Of a stretch of DNA of 25,852 bases, positions 14,283 to 21,839 are shown piece after piece. The stretch covers positions 1 to 25,852 of the forward strand of contig JAZDLG010000064.1 in the NCBI GenBank assembly GCA_043802125.1, in the 5' to 3' direction. Made by a program: the position numbers and the translations under genes. Below the pieces are notes generated by a model. That model was not told the DNA's origin. It ran no database searches and saw only the letters and a list, made by a program, of their open reading frames with translations. The stretch is from Phelpsiimicrobium sp043802125. Its GTDB lineage: Bacteria; Omnitrophota; Gorgyraeia; Velamenicoccales; Velamenicoccaceae. How positions within the stretch are numbered: position 1 is the first letter of the stretch; the number at the start of each line of letters is the position of its first letter.

Positions 14283-14822
14283 TTACTTTGTCACGGCCTT
14301 ACCGACTTTTCTCCTGATGCGTTCATCAGAATACCGGATGCCCTTACCTTTATATGGCTCAGGAGGGCATATGCGGCGGATCTCAGCAGACACCTGGCCC
14401 ACTTTGGCCTTATCAATACCGGAAACGACTATTTCCACTTGTTTAGAAGCATCTATTTTGATGTCATCGGGTATGGCATATTCCACGGGATGCGAAAATC
14501 CAACGTTAAGTTTTAAATTCTTGCCCTGGAGAGCGGCCTTATAACCAACGCCTTCAATGAGCAAAGTCTTGCTATAGCCCGACGTAACACCTATCATCAT
14601 ATTAACCGCCAAAGCCCGCGACGTACCGTGAAGCGCTTTTGTTGTCTTTATCGCGTTCGCTGCCACAAAATATAGTTTTCCGTCTTTGGTTTCACAAGAG
14701 ATAACGGAAGGCATGCGATACTCAAGCTTGCCCTTGGGCCCCTCAATGACTAACATATCGTCTTTTATGCTGGCCTTCGCGCCCTGCAATATATCAACCG
14801 GCTTCTTACCGATCCTGGACAT
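14283..14822 (-). CDS. rplF: 50S ribosomal protein L6
   Basis: L6 lies at the base of the stalk near the factor-binding site. The 179 aa start with MSRIGKKPVDI and carry VEGPKGKLEY, the GVGYKA turn in the second half and the end CPPEPYKGKGIRYSDERIRRKVGK. Both repeats of the duplicated fold are present. It follows rpsH by 19 bases. Confidence 0.98.
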   Translation of the reverse strand: MSRIGKKPVDILQGAKASIKDDMLVIEGPKGKLEYRMPSVISCETKDGKLYFVAANAIKTTKALHGTSRALAVNMMIGVTSGYSKTLLIEGVGYKAALQGKNLKLNVGFSHPVEYAIPDDIKIDASKQVEIVVSGIDKAKVGQVSAEIRRICPPEPYKGKGIRYSDERIRRKVGKAVTK

Positions 14823-14841
14823 ATTTCCACCTTACCTTAAT

Positions 14842-15237
14842 TTACCAGATGTAACAAAGGACTTCGCCGCCTACTTTTGCCTCATGAGCTTCAGTATTTG
14901 TCATGAGCCCTTTGGACGTCGTAAGTATCGCCGTGCCTTTGCCGCGTAAAACTCTCGGTATATGCTTGTTATCAGCGTAAATACGCAGGCCTGGCCTGGA
15001 TACACGTTTTAAATTGATGATAACGGATCTCTTGCGGACATACCTTAAATAGACCCTTAATAAACCCTGCTTTGTATCTTTTATAACCCTGTAATTATCA
15101 ATATATCCTTCCCTCTTTAAGATATCGGCGATGCTCGTTAAAATCTTGGAATGGGGGATATCCACCTTTTCCTTCTTGGCGCGCGCCGCGTTCCTGATCA
15201 TGGTCAACATATTCGCAATAGGATCCGATAAAGACAT
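14842..15237 (-). CDS. rpsH: 30S ribosomal protein S8
   Basis: S8 is a primary binder of the 16S central domain. The 131 aa start with SLSDPIANMLTMIRNAARAKKEKVDIPHSK and end with the conserved GGEVLCYIW. The segment STSKGLMTNTEAHEAKVGG is nearly invariant apart from a Thr for the first Ser. It is normal in length and context. Confidence 0.98.
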   Translation of the reverse strand: MSLSDPIANMLTMIRNAARAKKEKVDIPHSKILTSIADILKREGYIDNYRVIKDTKQGLLRVYLRYVRKRSVIINLKRVSRPGLRIYADNKHIPRVLRGKGTAILTTSKGLMTNTEAHEAKVGGEVLCYIW

Positions 15238-15264
15238 TTATTACTCCTTGTGTACGGACACAAT

Positions 15265-15450
15265 CTACCAACTAGCTTTTTTTACGCCGGGTATCTCGCC
15301 TTTTGATGCTAACTCCCTGAAACAAATACGGCATAACTGAAATCTTCTATAATAACCACCCGAACGGCCGCACAAACGGCAACGATTATATTTTCTCGTT
15401 GAAAACTTAGGTTTTCTTTTCCATCGGTTGATCTGAGATTTTTTTGCCAC
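15265..15450 (-). CDS. rpsN: 30S ribosomal protein S14, type Z (zinc-binding)
   Basis: This is the short S14 of 61 aa in the head of the small subunit. The zinc ligands are Cys24, Cys27, Cys40 and Cys43 (CRLCGR and CRICFRELA). It ends in the usual GVKKASW. It lies two bases after rplE. Confidence 0.98.
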   Translation of the reverse strand: MAKKSQINRWKRKPKFSTRKYNRCRLCGRSGGYYRRFQLCRICFRELASKGEIPGVKKASW

Positions 15451-15452
15451 AA

Positions 15453-16004
15453 TTATCCTTTCTCTGTCTTAAAAGGCATGCCTAAGAGTTTTAACAACTC
15501 GTAAGACTCCTTCTTAGAACGCGAATCCATCACTATCGTAATATCCATACCCTGCACGCGCGTGATCTTGTCAAAATCGATCTCAGGAAAAATAGCCTGC
15601 TCGGTGATACCGATGCTGAAATTACCGTTGCCGTCAAAAGAATCCGGGTTCAGGCCGCGGAAATCCCTTATCCTGGGAAGCGCCATGCTGATCAACCTGT
15701 CAAGGAACTCATACATCTTCTGGCGCCTTAACGTCACGCGGCACCCGACCGCCTGGCCTTCCTTGACCTTAAAATTAGCTATGGCCTTTCTGCAGCGCGT
15801 TATCACAGGTTTCTGCCCCGTGATAGTCGCCAACTCCTCAACGGACCTCTCTAAAAACTTGATATCCGCAAGCGCCTCGCCCACGCCCATATTTACTACT
15901 ATCTTCTTCAAGCGCGGGACCTGCATACCGTTCTTATACCCCATGATCTTTACCATCTCCGGGACGACTTCTTTTCTATATCTTTCAAGCATTCGCGGTA
16001 TCAT
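15453..16004 (-). CDS. rplE: 50S ribosomal protein L5
   Basis: L5 binds 5S rRNA and touches the P-site tRNA. The 183 aa contain VPRLKKIVVNMGVGEA, TGQKPVITRCRKAIANFKVKEG, the RDFRGLNPDSFDGNGNFSIGITEQAIFPEI segment and the C-terminal LLGMPF. The ATG at 16004 has AGGGG seven bases upstream; a second ATG three codons in is possible. Confidence 0.98.
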   Translation of the reverse strand: MIPRMLERYRKEVVPEMVKIMGYKNGMQVPRLKKIVVNMGVGEALADIKFLERSVEELATITGQKPVITRCRKAIANFKVKEGQAVGCRVTLRRQKMYEFLDRLISMALPRIRDFRGLNPDSFDGNGNFSIGITEQAIFPEIDFDKITRVQGMDITIVMDSRSKKESYELLKLLGMPFKTEKG

Positions 16005-16013
16005 TTATTGCCC

Positions 16014-16328
16014 CTATATAGCTTCGTTGCACTTCTTGCAGATACGTACCTTAGTCTTGTCTTTCAAAATGGAAAATCCTACTTTTGTAGCGGCGTTACA
16101 GCTCTTGCAAACAAGTTTTAAATTAGACAATTGGACAGGTTTTTCTATCTGGACTATGCCTGTATGCTGCTGTTCCTGCTGCGTGCGCCTTTTATGTTTT
16201 TTGACGTAATTAATGCCTTCAACTAAAGCCTTCCCTGTCTCGGGTAAAATATGGATGACTTTACCCTGTTTGCCCTTATCTTTGCCGGTTATGACGGCTA
16301 CAGTATCGCCTTTTTTAATCTTAAACAT
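16014..16328 (-). CDS. rplX: 50S ribosomal protein L24 with zinc-ribbon tail
   Basis: L24 starts large-subunit assembly. The KOW motif is near the start (KKGDTVAVITGKDKGKQGKVIHILPE), followed by VEGINYVKKH. The C-terminal ribbon carries Cys74, Cys77, Cys97 and Cys100, as in Thermus-type L24 and unlike E. coli. The 104 aa are a normal length. Confidence 0.98.
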   Translation of the reverse strand: MFKIKKGDTVAVITGKDKGKQGKVIHILPETGKALVEGINYVKKHKRRTQQEQQHTGIVQIEKPVQLSNLKLVCKSCNAATKVGFSILKDKTKVRICKKCNEAI

Positions 16329-16340
16329 TTAATTTTGCCT

Positions 16341-16709
16341 TTATATAACCTCAGGTGCCAGCGAGACGATCTTCATGAAATTTCTATCTCTTAATTCTCT
16401 TGCCACGGGCCCGAATACACGAGTGCCCCTCGGGTTAAGCTGGTTGTCTATCATAACGACCGCGTTGGAATCAAACTTTAAATAGGAACCGTCAGACCTC
16501 CTCAAAGGGGCTCTCATGCGCACGACAACACCCCTGGCAACTTCACCCTTCTTTATGACAGCGTCAGGCGTAGATGACTTGATATTGACAGTAATAATAT
16601 CACCAATAGTCGCGTCCAGCTTACCTTTCCTCCCTATTACTCCGATACAAGAAGCCACTTTGGCTCCGGTATTATCCGCAACTGTTAAAAGCGTGCGTTT
16701 AAATATCAT
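16341..16709 (-). CDS. rplN: 50S ribosomal protein L14
   Basis: L14 forms an intersubunit bridge with 16S helix 44. The 122 aa include LTVADNTGAKVASCIGVIG, SNAVVMIDNQLNPRGTRVFGPVARELR and the end MKIVSLAPEVI. I set the start at the ATG at 16709, which overlaps the rpsQ stop by 11 bases and gives the exact family length. The frame open to 16823 would add 38 residues that are an out-of-frame reading of rpsQ. Confidence 0.98.
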   Translation of the reverse strand: MIFKRTLLTVADNTGAKVASCIGVIGRKGKLDATIGDIITVNIKSSTPDAVIKKGEVARGVVVRMRAPLRRSDGSYLKFDSNAVVMIDNQLNPRGTRVFGPVARELRDRNFMKIVSLAPEVI

Positions 16710-16995
16710 TGATGGCCTCCGATATTTTGGCTTTTGTGACGATCTCAACCAATCTCCAGCGTTTGTCTTTTGACATAGGCCTGGTTTCATGGATAAGGAC
16801 GGTATCTCCGATGTGCGCCTCATTCTTCTCGTCGTGAGCCTTGAATCTCTCTTTTCTCCTGATAGTCTTTGAATATTGGCCGTGCCTGACCAAACGCGTC
16901 ACTTCAACGACTATAGTCTTCTTCATCTTGTCGCTAACCACCTTGCCTGTGAATTCTTTTCTTTTTGAATCCCGTTGGGCTTGTTCTGTACTCAT
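16699..16995 (-). CDS. rpsQ: 30S ribosomal protein S17
   Basis: S17 is an OB-fold protein that binds the 16S 5' and central domains early in assembly. The core runs from KEFTGKVVSDKMKKTIVVEVTRLVRHGQYSK to GDTVLIHETRPMSKDKRWRLVEIV. The 98 aa include short extensions at both ends against the usual ~85. It lies four bases after rpmC. Confidence 0.97.
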   Translation of the reverse strand: MSTEQAQRDSKRKEFTGKVVSDKMKKTIVVEVTRLVRHGQYSKTIRRKERFKAHDEKNEAHIGDTVLIHETRPMSKDKRWRLVEIVTKAKISEAINDI

Positions 16996-16999
16996 GTTT

Positions 17000-17200
17000 T
17001 TATTCCTTCTTTGACGACGCTGCTTCTTTCAAAAGCGTGTTGATCCGGGCAATAGTCTTTCTTAAAATTTTAAACTTATGCGGCTTATCTATTTGGCCTG
17101 AATTTTTAAGATAAGCCAGCTTAGCCAATTCTTCTTTACAGTTAGCCAGTTTTAGCGACAGATCTTCTTTGCTTAAATTCCTTAATTCCTGTAGTTTCAT
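17000..17200 (-). CDS. rpmC: 50S ribosomal protein L29
   Basis: L29 is a two-helix protein at the exit tunnel rim, next to L23. The 66 aa show ELRNLSKEDLSLKLANCKEELAKL and ILRKTIARINTLLKE. It follows rplP by eight bases, as expected. Confidence 0.97.
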   Translation of the reverse strand: MKLQELRNLSKEDLSLKLANCKEELAKLAYLKNSGQIDKPHKFKILRKTIARINTLLKEAASSKKE

Positions 17201-17208
17201 AGCTATTC

Positions 17209-17628
17209 CTATATCTCAGATGCCCTTGTAATGAATTTTGTCCGAAGAGGAAGCTTAAAAGCACACAAGCGAAAAGCGGTGCGCGCTAATTGCTCAGGGA
17301 CTCCGCCTAATTCAAAAATAACAGCGCCGCGCTTTACTTGAGCCACCCAATAGGCGAGATCGCCTTTGCCTTTTCCCATGCGGGTTTCTGCGGGTTTCTT
17401 AGTCACTGACTTGTGCGGGAATATCCTGATCCACACCTTGCCGCTGCCTCTCAATTGCCTTGCCAAAAGGACCCTTACTGATTCAATCTGCTTATCCTTT
17501 ATGATGCCGTTTTGTAACACCTTAAGCCCGAACTCGCCAAAGCTTAATTCAGAACCTCTCACAGCTATGCCTCTGTTCTTACCGCGCTGAAACTTTCTAT
17601 ATTTAACCCTCCTGGGCATTAAGGGCAT
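17209..17628 (-). CDS. rplP: 50S ribosomal protein L16
   Basis: L16 lies near the peptidyl transferase centre and helps place the A-site tRNA. The 139 aa begin LMPRRVKYRKFQRGKNRG and include WIRIFPHKSVTKKPAETRMGKGKGDLAYWVAQVKRGAVIFELGG. GGAG lies nine bases before the chosen ATG; a second ATG three codons later is possible. Confidence 0.98.
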   Translation of the reverse strand: MPLMPRRVKYRKFQRGKNRGIAVRGSELSFGEFGLKVLQNGIIKDKQIESVRVLLARQLRGSGKVWIRIFPHKSVTKKPAETRMGKGKGDLAYWVAQVKRGAVIFELGGVPEQLARTAFRLCAFKLPLRTKFITRASEI

Positions 17629-17631
17629 AGC

Positions 17632-18318
17632 CTATTCTCCGTCTTTCTTAGTCTCTTCCTGCTGCTTCTTATTTTCTTTCAATCTTTCTATCAACGCGTC
17701 GCCCTTATGTATCCAGACCTTACAGCCAATAAGGCCATAGCGGGTATGCGCCTCTGTAAAACCGTAATCAATATCAGCCCGAAACGTCTGTAAAGGTACG
17801 CTGCCCCATTTGTAGACTTGGGTACGCGCGATCTCAGCGCCACCCAGGCGTCCGGCTACGCAAACCTTGATACCCTTGGCCCCGGCGGAAGCAGCTTGAT
17901 CAATAGACCTTTTAATGGCTCTCCTAAAGGCCACGCGTTTTTCCAGCTGGAACGCTACGTTCTCGGCGACCAGTTGCGCGTTAATGGCAGGATTCTTTAT
18001 CTCTTCAATATCAACTATAATCTCCTTGTCTTTGGCTATATCCCTTAACTCGCCTGTCAGCCTTTCTATATCGGCGCCATGCCTGCCTATGATGACACCC
18101 GGCCTTGCCGAGTGTATTCGGATCTTGACCTTGCCGGCCACGCGTTCAATAACCACTTTAGCCACAGCCGCCTGCTTGAGCAGCAACTTTATGTGCTTTC
18201 GGATCCTGAAGTCTTCTTCCAGAAAATTCCCAAAATCAGCGTGGCGCGCAAACCACCTGGAATCTGAATCTCTTATGAATCCTAACCTCACTGATATCGG
18301 GTTTACTTTTTGTCCCAT
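17632..18318 (-). CDS. rpsC: 30S ribosomal protein S3
   Basis: S3 lies at the mRNA entry tunnel in the small-subunit head. The 228 aa start with MGQKVNPISVRLGF, then the KH domain with RPGVIIGRHGADIERL (GRHG replaces the usual GxxG variant), and the C-terminal domain with GRLGGAEIARTQVYKWGSVPLQTFRADIDYGF. A short Lys/Glu/Gln-rich tail ends the protein. Its start overlaps the rplV stop by one base (TAATG). Confidence 0.98.
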   Translation of the reverse strand: MGQKVNPISVRLGFIRDSDSRWFARHADFGNFLEEDFRIRKHIKLLLKQAAVAKVVIERVAGKVKIRIHSARPGVIIGRHGADIERLTGELRDIAKDKEIIVDIEEIKNPAINAQLVAENVAFQLEKRVAFRRAIKRSIDQAASAGAKGIKVCVAGRLGGAEIARTQVYKWGSVPLQTFRADIDYGFTEAHTRYGLIGCKVWIHKGDALIERLKENKKQQEETKKDGE

Positions 18319-18656
18319 TATTTATCCTTTTTCAAATCTAATTCTATTTTTATATGGCTCGTTCTCTTTAATATCTCTGTCGCCCTGCCGAAAGCTGCCG
18401 CCCTGAACCTTTTCCATCTTGGGCCGTCGTCTGCCGTTATCTTTGAGATAAACAGGTCATCAACATTTAAACCTTTGATCTTAGCATTAGCGATAGCTGA
18501 ATGCAGGACTTTGCTGACGTAATAAACAGGCCGTTTATTAACGAATTTCAAAAATGAAAGAGCTTCACCCGCCTTCATCCCGCGGATAAGATTAACCACC
18601 TGCCTTATCTTCCTGCCGGAACCTCTTATGAATTTTCCTTGCGCGCTTGCTAACAT
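18318..18656 (-). CDS. rplV: 50S ribosomal protein L22
   Basis: L22 lines the exit tunnel with its beta hairpin. The 112 aa include GRKIRQVVNLIRGM, the helix with SAIANAKIKGLNVDDLFI, and the hairpin from DDGPRWKRFRAAAFGRATEILKRTSHI. It stands after a 171-base spacer with two large palindromes, the longest gap in the ribosomal cluster. Confidence 0.98.
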   Translation of the reverse strand: MLASAQGKFIRGSGRKIRQVVNLIRGMKAGEALSFLKFVNKRPVYYVSKVLHSAIANAKIKGLNVDDLFISKITADDGPRWKRFRAAAFGRATEILKRTSHIKIELDLKKDK

Positions 18657-18693
18657 ATTATTATGTAAAATCCCCTATATAGCTACCGCTACA

Positions 18694-18750
18694 TCCCGAT
18701 CACCAAAACGCTACGCGAATTTCAAATCAATTCGCTTGCAGGTGACGGGA
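18694..18750. repeat. Nested palindrome, 57 bases
   Basis: The outer arms are tcccgatcacc (18694-18704) and ggtgacggga (18741-18750), complementary with one bulged base. The inner perfect 7-base stem gcgaatt/aattcgc is at 18715-18721 and 18729-18735. Layout and length are like those of the other two nested palindromes. Confidence 0.85.
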
Positions 18751-18763
18751 TTAATTCGCCCTA

Positions 18764-18820
18764 ACAGCTTACGTCGCAACAAACGCTCCCCTACCTTCGG
18801 TAGGGCAGGCTGTAAGCTGT
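18764..18820. repeat. Nested palindrome, 57 bases, with stable inner hairpin
   Basis: The outer perfect 9-base arms acagcttac and gtaagctgt end at 18764 and 18820. The inner perfect 7-base stem ccctacc (18789-18795) with ggtaggg (18799-18805) includes a C-TTCG-G tetraloop on the plus strand. No T run follows on either strand. Confidence 0.87.
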
Positions 18821-18827
18821 GGGCTCA

Positions 18828-19115
18828 TTAAGTTAATTCAATGCCTTTCTTCGCTTTGACGCCGCCGTGTTTCCTGAAAAGTCTGGTCGGCGCGAACTCA
18901 CCCAATTTATGCCCGACCATATTCTCCGTAATAAAAACAGGAACGTGTTTGCGGCCGTCGTGCACCGAGATCGTAAACCCTACGAAATCCGGGATTATGG
19001 TAGAGCTCCTGGACCACGTCTTAATAGGCTGCCTGGAACCTGACTTACGCGCGCTCTCAACTCTTTTGGAAAGCTTCTCTTCTACAAAAGGCCCTTTTTT
19101 TAATGACCTAGGCAT
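18828..19115 (-). CDS. rpsS: 30S ribosomal protein S19
   Basis: S19 lies in the small-subunit head beside S13. The 95 aa are typical: MPRSLKKGPFVEEKL, then IIPDFVGFTISVHDGRKHVPVFITENMVGHKLGEFAPTR. The start overlaps the rplB stop by one base. Confidence 0.98.
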   Translation of the reverse strand: MPRSLKKGPFVEEKLSKRVESARKSGSRQPIKTWSRSSTIIPDFVGFTISVHDGRKHVPVFITENMVGHKLGEFAPTRLFRKHGGVKAKKGIELT

Positions 19116-19951
19116 TATCCGTTCCTTCGTTTGACGATATATTTAGTTGAATATCTTTTATGTTTCCTGGTCTTCAAACCTTTGCACTTCTGCCCCCAGG
19201 GTGACACAGGATGAGGGTTGCCCTGTCCGGCCTTACCTTCGCCGCCGCCGTGTGGATGATCAATAGGGTTCATCGCCGAACCTCGGACCGTAGGCCGAAT
19301 ACCTAACCAGCGTTTTCTTCCGGCCTTTCCATGCGTCAGCGCTTCATGTTCCACATGGCCAACCTGGCCTATAGTAGCCAGGCAATCCAGCTTTATCAAC
19401 CTTATCTCGCCGGAAGGAAGCCTGACATGCGCGAAATCGCCTTCTTTGGCTGTGATCTGTGCTGCATTACCGGCGCTGCGGGCGATCTGTCCTCCGCGGC
19501 CGTGCGATAACTCTATATTATGCACAAAAGCGCTTAAAGGAATAAAACGCAAAGGCATCGCGTTGCCGGTCTTTACCTCGGCCTCGGCTCCTATAGTGCT
19601 TAATACCTCATCTCCGACATTTAAACCCAAGGGTGCCAGGATATATCTCTTCTCACCGTCTTTGAAATTTAAGAGAGCAATACGGCAAGAGCGGTTAGGG
19701 TCGTATTCTATAGACATAACCTTAGCTAAAGCATCATATTTATCACGTTTAAAATCTATGATCCTATAAAGGCGCTTGTGCCCGCCGCCAACGTGCCGGG
19801 TAGTGATACGTCCCCTGTTGTTGCGGCCGCCGGATTTATTCAGCGTCTCTGTCAGGGATTTCTCAGGATAGCCCTTGGTGATCTCCGCGAAATCCGGAAG
19901 ATTCGCCCAGCGCTTACCGGGTGTTGTGGGTTTATATTTTTTTAACGCCAT
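19115..19951 (-). CDS. rplB: 50S ribosomal protein L2
   Basis: L2 supports subunit joining and the peptidyl transferase centre. The 278 aa carry NKSGGRNNRGRITTRHVGGGHKRLYRIIDF near the start and the conserved C-terminal NPIDHPHGGGEGKAGQG with the functional histidine. It lies one base after rplW. Confidence 0.99.
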   Translation of the reverse strand: MALKKYKPTTPGKRWANLPDFAEITKGYPEKSLTETLNKSGGRNNRGRITTRHVGGGHKRLYRIIDFKRDKYDALAKVMSIEYDPNRSCRIALLNFKDGEKRYILAPLGLNVGDEVLSTIGAEAEVKTGNAMPLRFIPLSAFVHNIELSHGRGGQIARSAGNAAQITAKEGDFAHVRLPSGEIRLIKLDCLATIGQVGHVEHEALTHGKAGRKRWLGIRPTVRGSAMNPIDHPHGGGEGKAGQGNPHPVSPWGQKCKGLKTRKHKRYSTKYIVKRRNG

Positions 19952-19952
19952 T

Positions 19953-20231
19953 TTACTTTACAGTTAGCTTCTGGCCCTTTTCCAACTGCACAAATGCTTT
20001 TTTCCAGTCAGGCTGTCTTCCTAATTGCTGGCGCACGCGCTTTAGCTTGCCATGGACTATTGAAGAATTAACCGACTTGACTTTTACCTTGTATATCTTT
20101 TCTACCGCGCGCTTTATGTCTACCTTAGTGGCGCTCTTAGCCACATAAAACTGATAACAGGCATCCGCTTCAAGGCGCGTGCCTTTTTCGGTGTGAATTA
20201 AAGATTTGATAATATCATATGGGCTATACAT
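19953..20231 (-). CDS. rplW: 50S ribosomal protein L23
   Basis: L23 is the docking site for trigger factor and SRP at the tunnel exit. The 92 aa include IIKSLIHTEKGTRLEADACYQFYVAKSATKVDIKRAVEKIYKVKVKSVN. The start overlaps the end of rplD by eight bases. It is normal in length. Confidence 0.97.
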   Translation of the reverse strand: MYSPYDIIKSLIHTEKGTRLEADACYQFYVAKSATKVDIKRAVEKIYKVKVKSVNSSIVHGKLKRVRQQLGRQPDWKKAFVQLEKGQKLTVK

Positions 20232-20871
20232 TTTTCAGGCGTTTTGTCAGGTTCTTTAAGGAATCTCTGGTTATTAATATTTTTTTTGAATTCAATACGT
20301 CAAAAGCGTTCACAGAATTGGAATCTACGATCTCAAGGCGAGGTATGTTCTTGGTAGAGCGCTTGATGTTCTCGGTTATCGCGTCTATGACGCAAAGAAT
20401 ACTTGTTGCGCCTACTTTTAAAGAATCCAGGAATTTAACGAATTCTTTTGTCTTGGGATGCATTATGTGTATCTTCTCAACTAAGATAAAATCTCCGCTT
20501 CCTATCTTAGCATTAATGCTGGAACGCAGGGCCTCGGACCTGATCTTCTGAGGCATTTTATAACTGAAATCCCTCGGATGCGGGCCAAATACAACTCCTC
20601 CGTGCCTCCACAAGGGTGAACGTATAGAACCATGACGCGCGCGGCCTGTGCCTTTTTGCCTCCATGGCTTTTTGCCGCCTCCGGAAACCTCGCCTCTTGT
20701 CTTGGTAGCGGCAGTTCCCTGGCGCTGATTAGCCCTAAATCCCACTATGGCCTGATACAGCGTCTTCTTTCTTACTTCACCGTCAAAAACATGGGCATCC
20801 AACTCCATTTCTTCAACGACTTTGGCAGCCATATCGTGCACCGGAACAACTATTCTGTTTTTCTTTTCCAT
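20224..20871 (-). CDS. rplD: 50S ribosomal protein L4
   Basis: L4 lines the exit tunnel; in E. coli it also represses the S10 operon. The 215 aa contain the tunnel loop (RQGTAATKTRGEVSGGGKKPWRQKGTGRARHGSIRSPLWRHGGVVFGP), which is the most conserved part. It follows rplC by six bases. Whether it regulates this cluster cannot be seen because the leader lies outside or is absent. Confidence 0.98.
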   Translation of the reverse strand: MEKKNRIVVPVHDMAAKVVEEMELDAHVFDGEVRKKTLYQAIVGFRANQRQGTAATKTRGEVSGGGKKPWRQKGTGRARHGSIRSPLWRHGGVVFGPHPRDFSYKMPQKIRSEALRSSINAKIGSGDFILVEKIHIMHPKTKEFVKFLDSLKVGATSILCVIDAITENIKRSTKNIPRLEIVDSNSVNAFDVLNSKKILITRDSLKNLTKRLKNV

Positions 20872-20877
20872 TTTAGA

Positions 20878-21516
20878 TTAAGCCTTCGGCTGTTTTTTAA
20901 TCGCTTTTCTTATCTCAAGAAGCGTATTTCTATGGCCCGGCACAGCGCCCTTGACCACCAGGATGTTATTCGCCGGGTCAACTTTCATGACTTTTAAATT
21001 TTGCACGGTTATGTTATCTGCCCCCATATGCCCTGCCATTGTCTTACCCTTTACTACGCGTGACGGGTCAGAACTAGCACCTATGGAGCCCACCCTGCGA
21101 TGAGACATAGAACCATGAGTTGCAGGCGTGCCCATCCAATGCCACCTCTTCATGCCGCCCTGAAAACCTTTGCCTATAGAGACACCCGAGACATCAACAT
21201 AATCGCCTTCTTTGAAGATATCTACTTTTATCTCATCTCCGACCTTGAAATTGGTTTTATCCTGCACCCTTAACTCTCTGATATACCTCTTTGGGGCAAG
21301 GTTCAATTTCTTAAAAATGCCGGCCTGAGGCCTTTTTAGCTTGTTCTCTTTGATATCCTCATAAGCGACCCTGACGTTCTTATCAGTCAAACCCATTACT
21401 ACACATGGCCCTGCATCAATGGCAGTGACAGGGATGACTTTGCCGTCTTCGCCGAATATCTGCGTCATCCCTATCTTCTTGCCTAATATTTTTATTGTGG
21501 TATTCAAAACGCCCAT
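20878..21516 (-). CDS. rplC: 50S ribosomal protein L3
   Basis: L3 reaches into the peptidyl transferase centre. The 212 aa start with KKIGMTQIFGEDGKVIPVTAI and carry GKGFQGGMKRWHW and SHRRVGSIGASSDPSRVVKGKTMAGHMG. The glutamine methylated in E. coli L3 is replaced by the SSDP version seen in many other bacteria. It starts two bases after the rpsJ stop. Confidence 0.98.
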   Translation of the reverse strand: MGVLNTTIKILGKKIGMTQIFGEDGKVIPVTAIDAGPCVVMGLTDKNVRVAYEDIKENKLKRPQAGIFKKLNLAPKRYIRELRVQDKTNFKVGDEIKVDIFKEGDYVDVSGVSIGKGFQGGMKRWHWMGTPATHGSMSHRRVGSIGASSDPSRVVKGKTMAGHMGADNITVQNLKVMKVDPANNILVVKGAVPGHRNTLLEIRKAIKKQPKA

Positions 21517-21518
21517 GA

Positions 21519-21821
21519 TTACCTGATCTCCGCGTCTACCCCGGCAGGAAGATTCAACTTCCTCAAAGCATCAATAGTCTTGGCTGTCGGATCGTGAAGT
21601 TCAAGCAACCTCTTGTGGGTAGCCAGCATGAACTGCTCACGGGATTTCTTGTCAATGACAGGCGAGCGATTGACCGTATATAGCTCTTTCTTGGTCGGCA
21701 GCGGTATGGGGCCGGAGACTTTCGCTCCGCTCCTTTTGGCCGTCTCTACGATCTCACGCGTAGACTGGTCTAAGAGACGGTGATCATAAGCTTTTAATCG
21801 TATTCTGATTTTTTGTGACAT
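21519..21821 (-). CDS. rpsJ: 30S ribosomal protein S10
   Basis: S10 works in the small-subunit head and also in antitermination as NusE. The 100 aa include IRLKAYDHRLLDQSTREIVETAKRSGAKVSGPIPLPTKKELYTVNRSPVIDKKSREQFMLATHKRLLEL. It lies only 18 bases after tuf, so str and S10 parts may form one transcript. Confidence 0.98.
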   Translation of the reverse strand: MSQKIRIRLKAYDHRLLDQSTREIVETAKRSGAKVSGPIPLPTKKELYTVNRSPVIDKKSREQFMLATHKRLLELHDPTAKTIDALRKLNLPAGVDAEIR

Positions 21822-21839
21822 TGTCCCTGCTTCTGTTGT

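Larger units (their letters stand above)
18657..18827 (-). other. rpsS-rplV spacer with two nested palindromes
   Basis: This 171-base gap lies in an otherwise packed S10 segment. It contains the palindromes 18694-18750 and 18764-18820, separated by 13 bases. I see no gene in it and no T run to make a terminator. It may carry RNA control of rplV and downstream genes, or dispersed repeat elements. Confidence 0.75.

Noticed and set aside
16710..16823. N-terminal extension of L14 by 38 residues
   Set aside because: The extra frame is an out-of-frame reading of rpsQ; the shorter start gives the exact family length.
21030..21120. Change at the L3 site methylated in E. coli (glutamine absent)
   Set aside because: Many bacteria outside Proteobacteria have this version, so it is not unusual.
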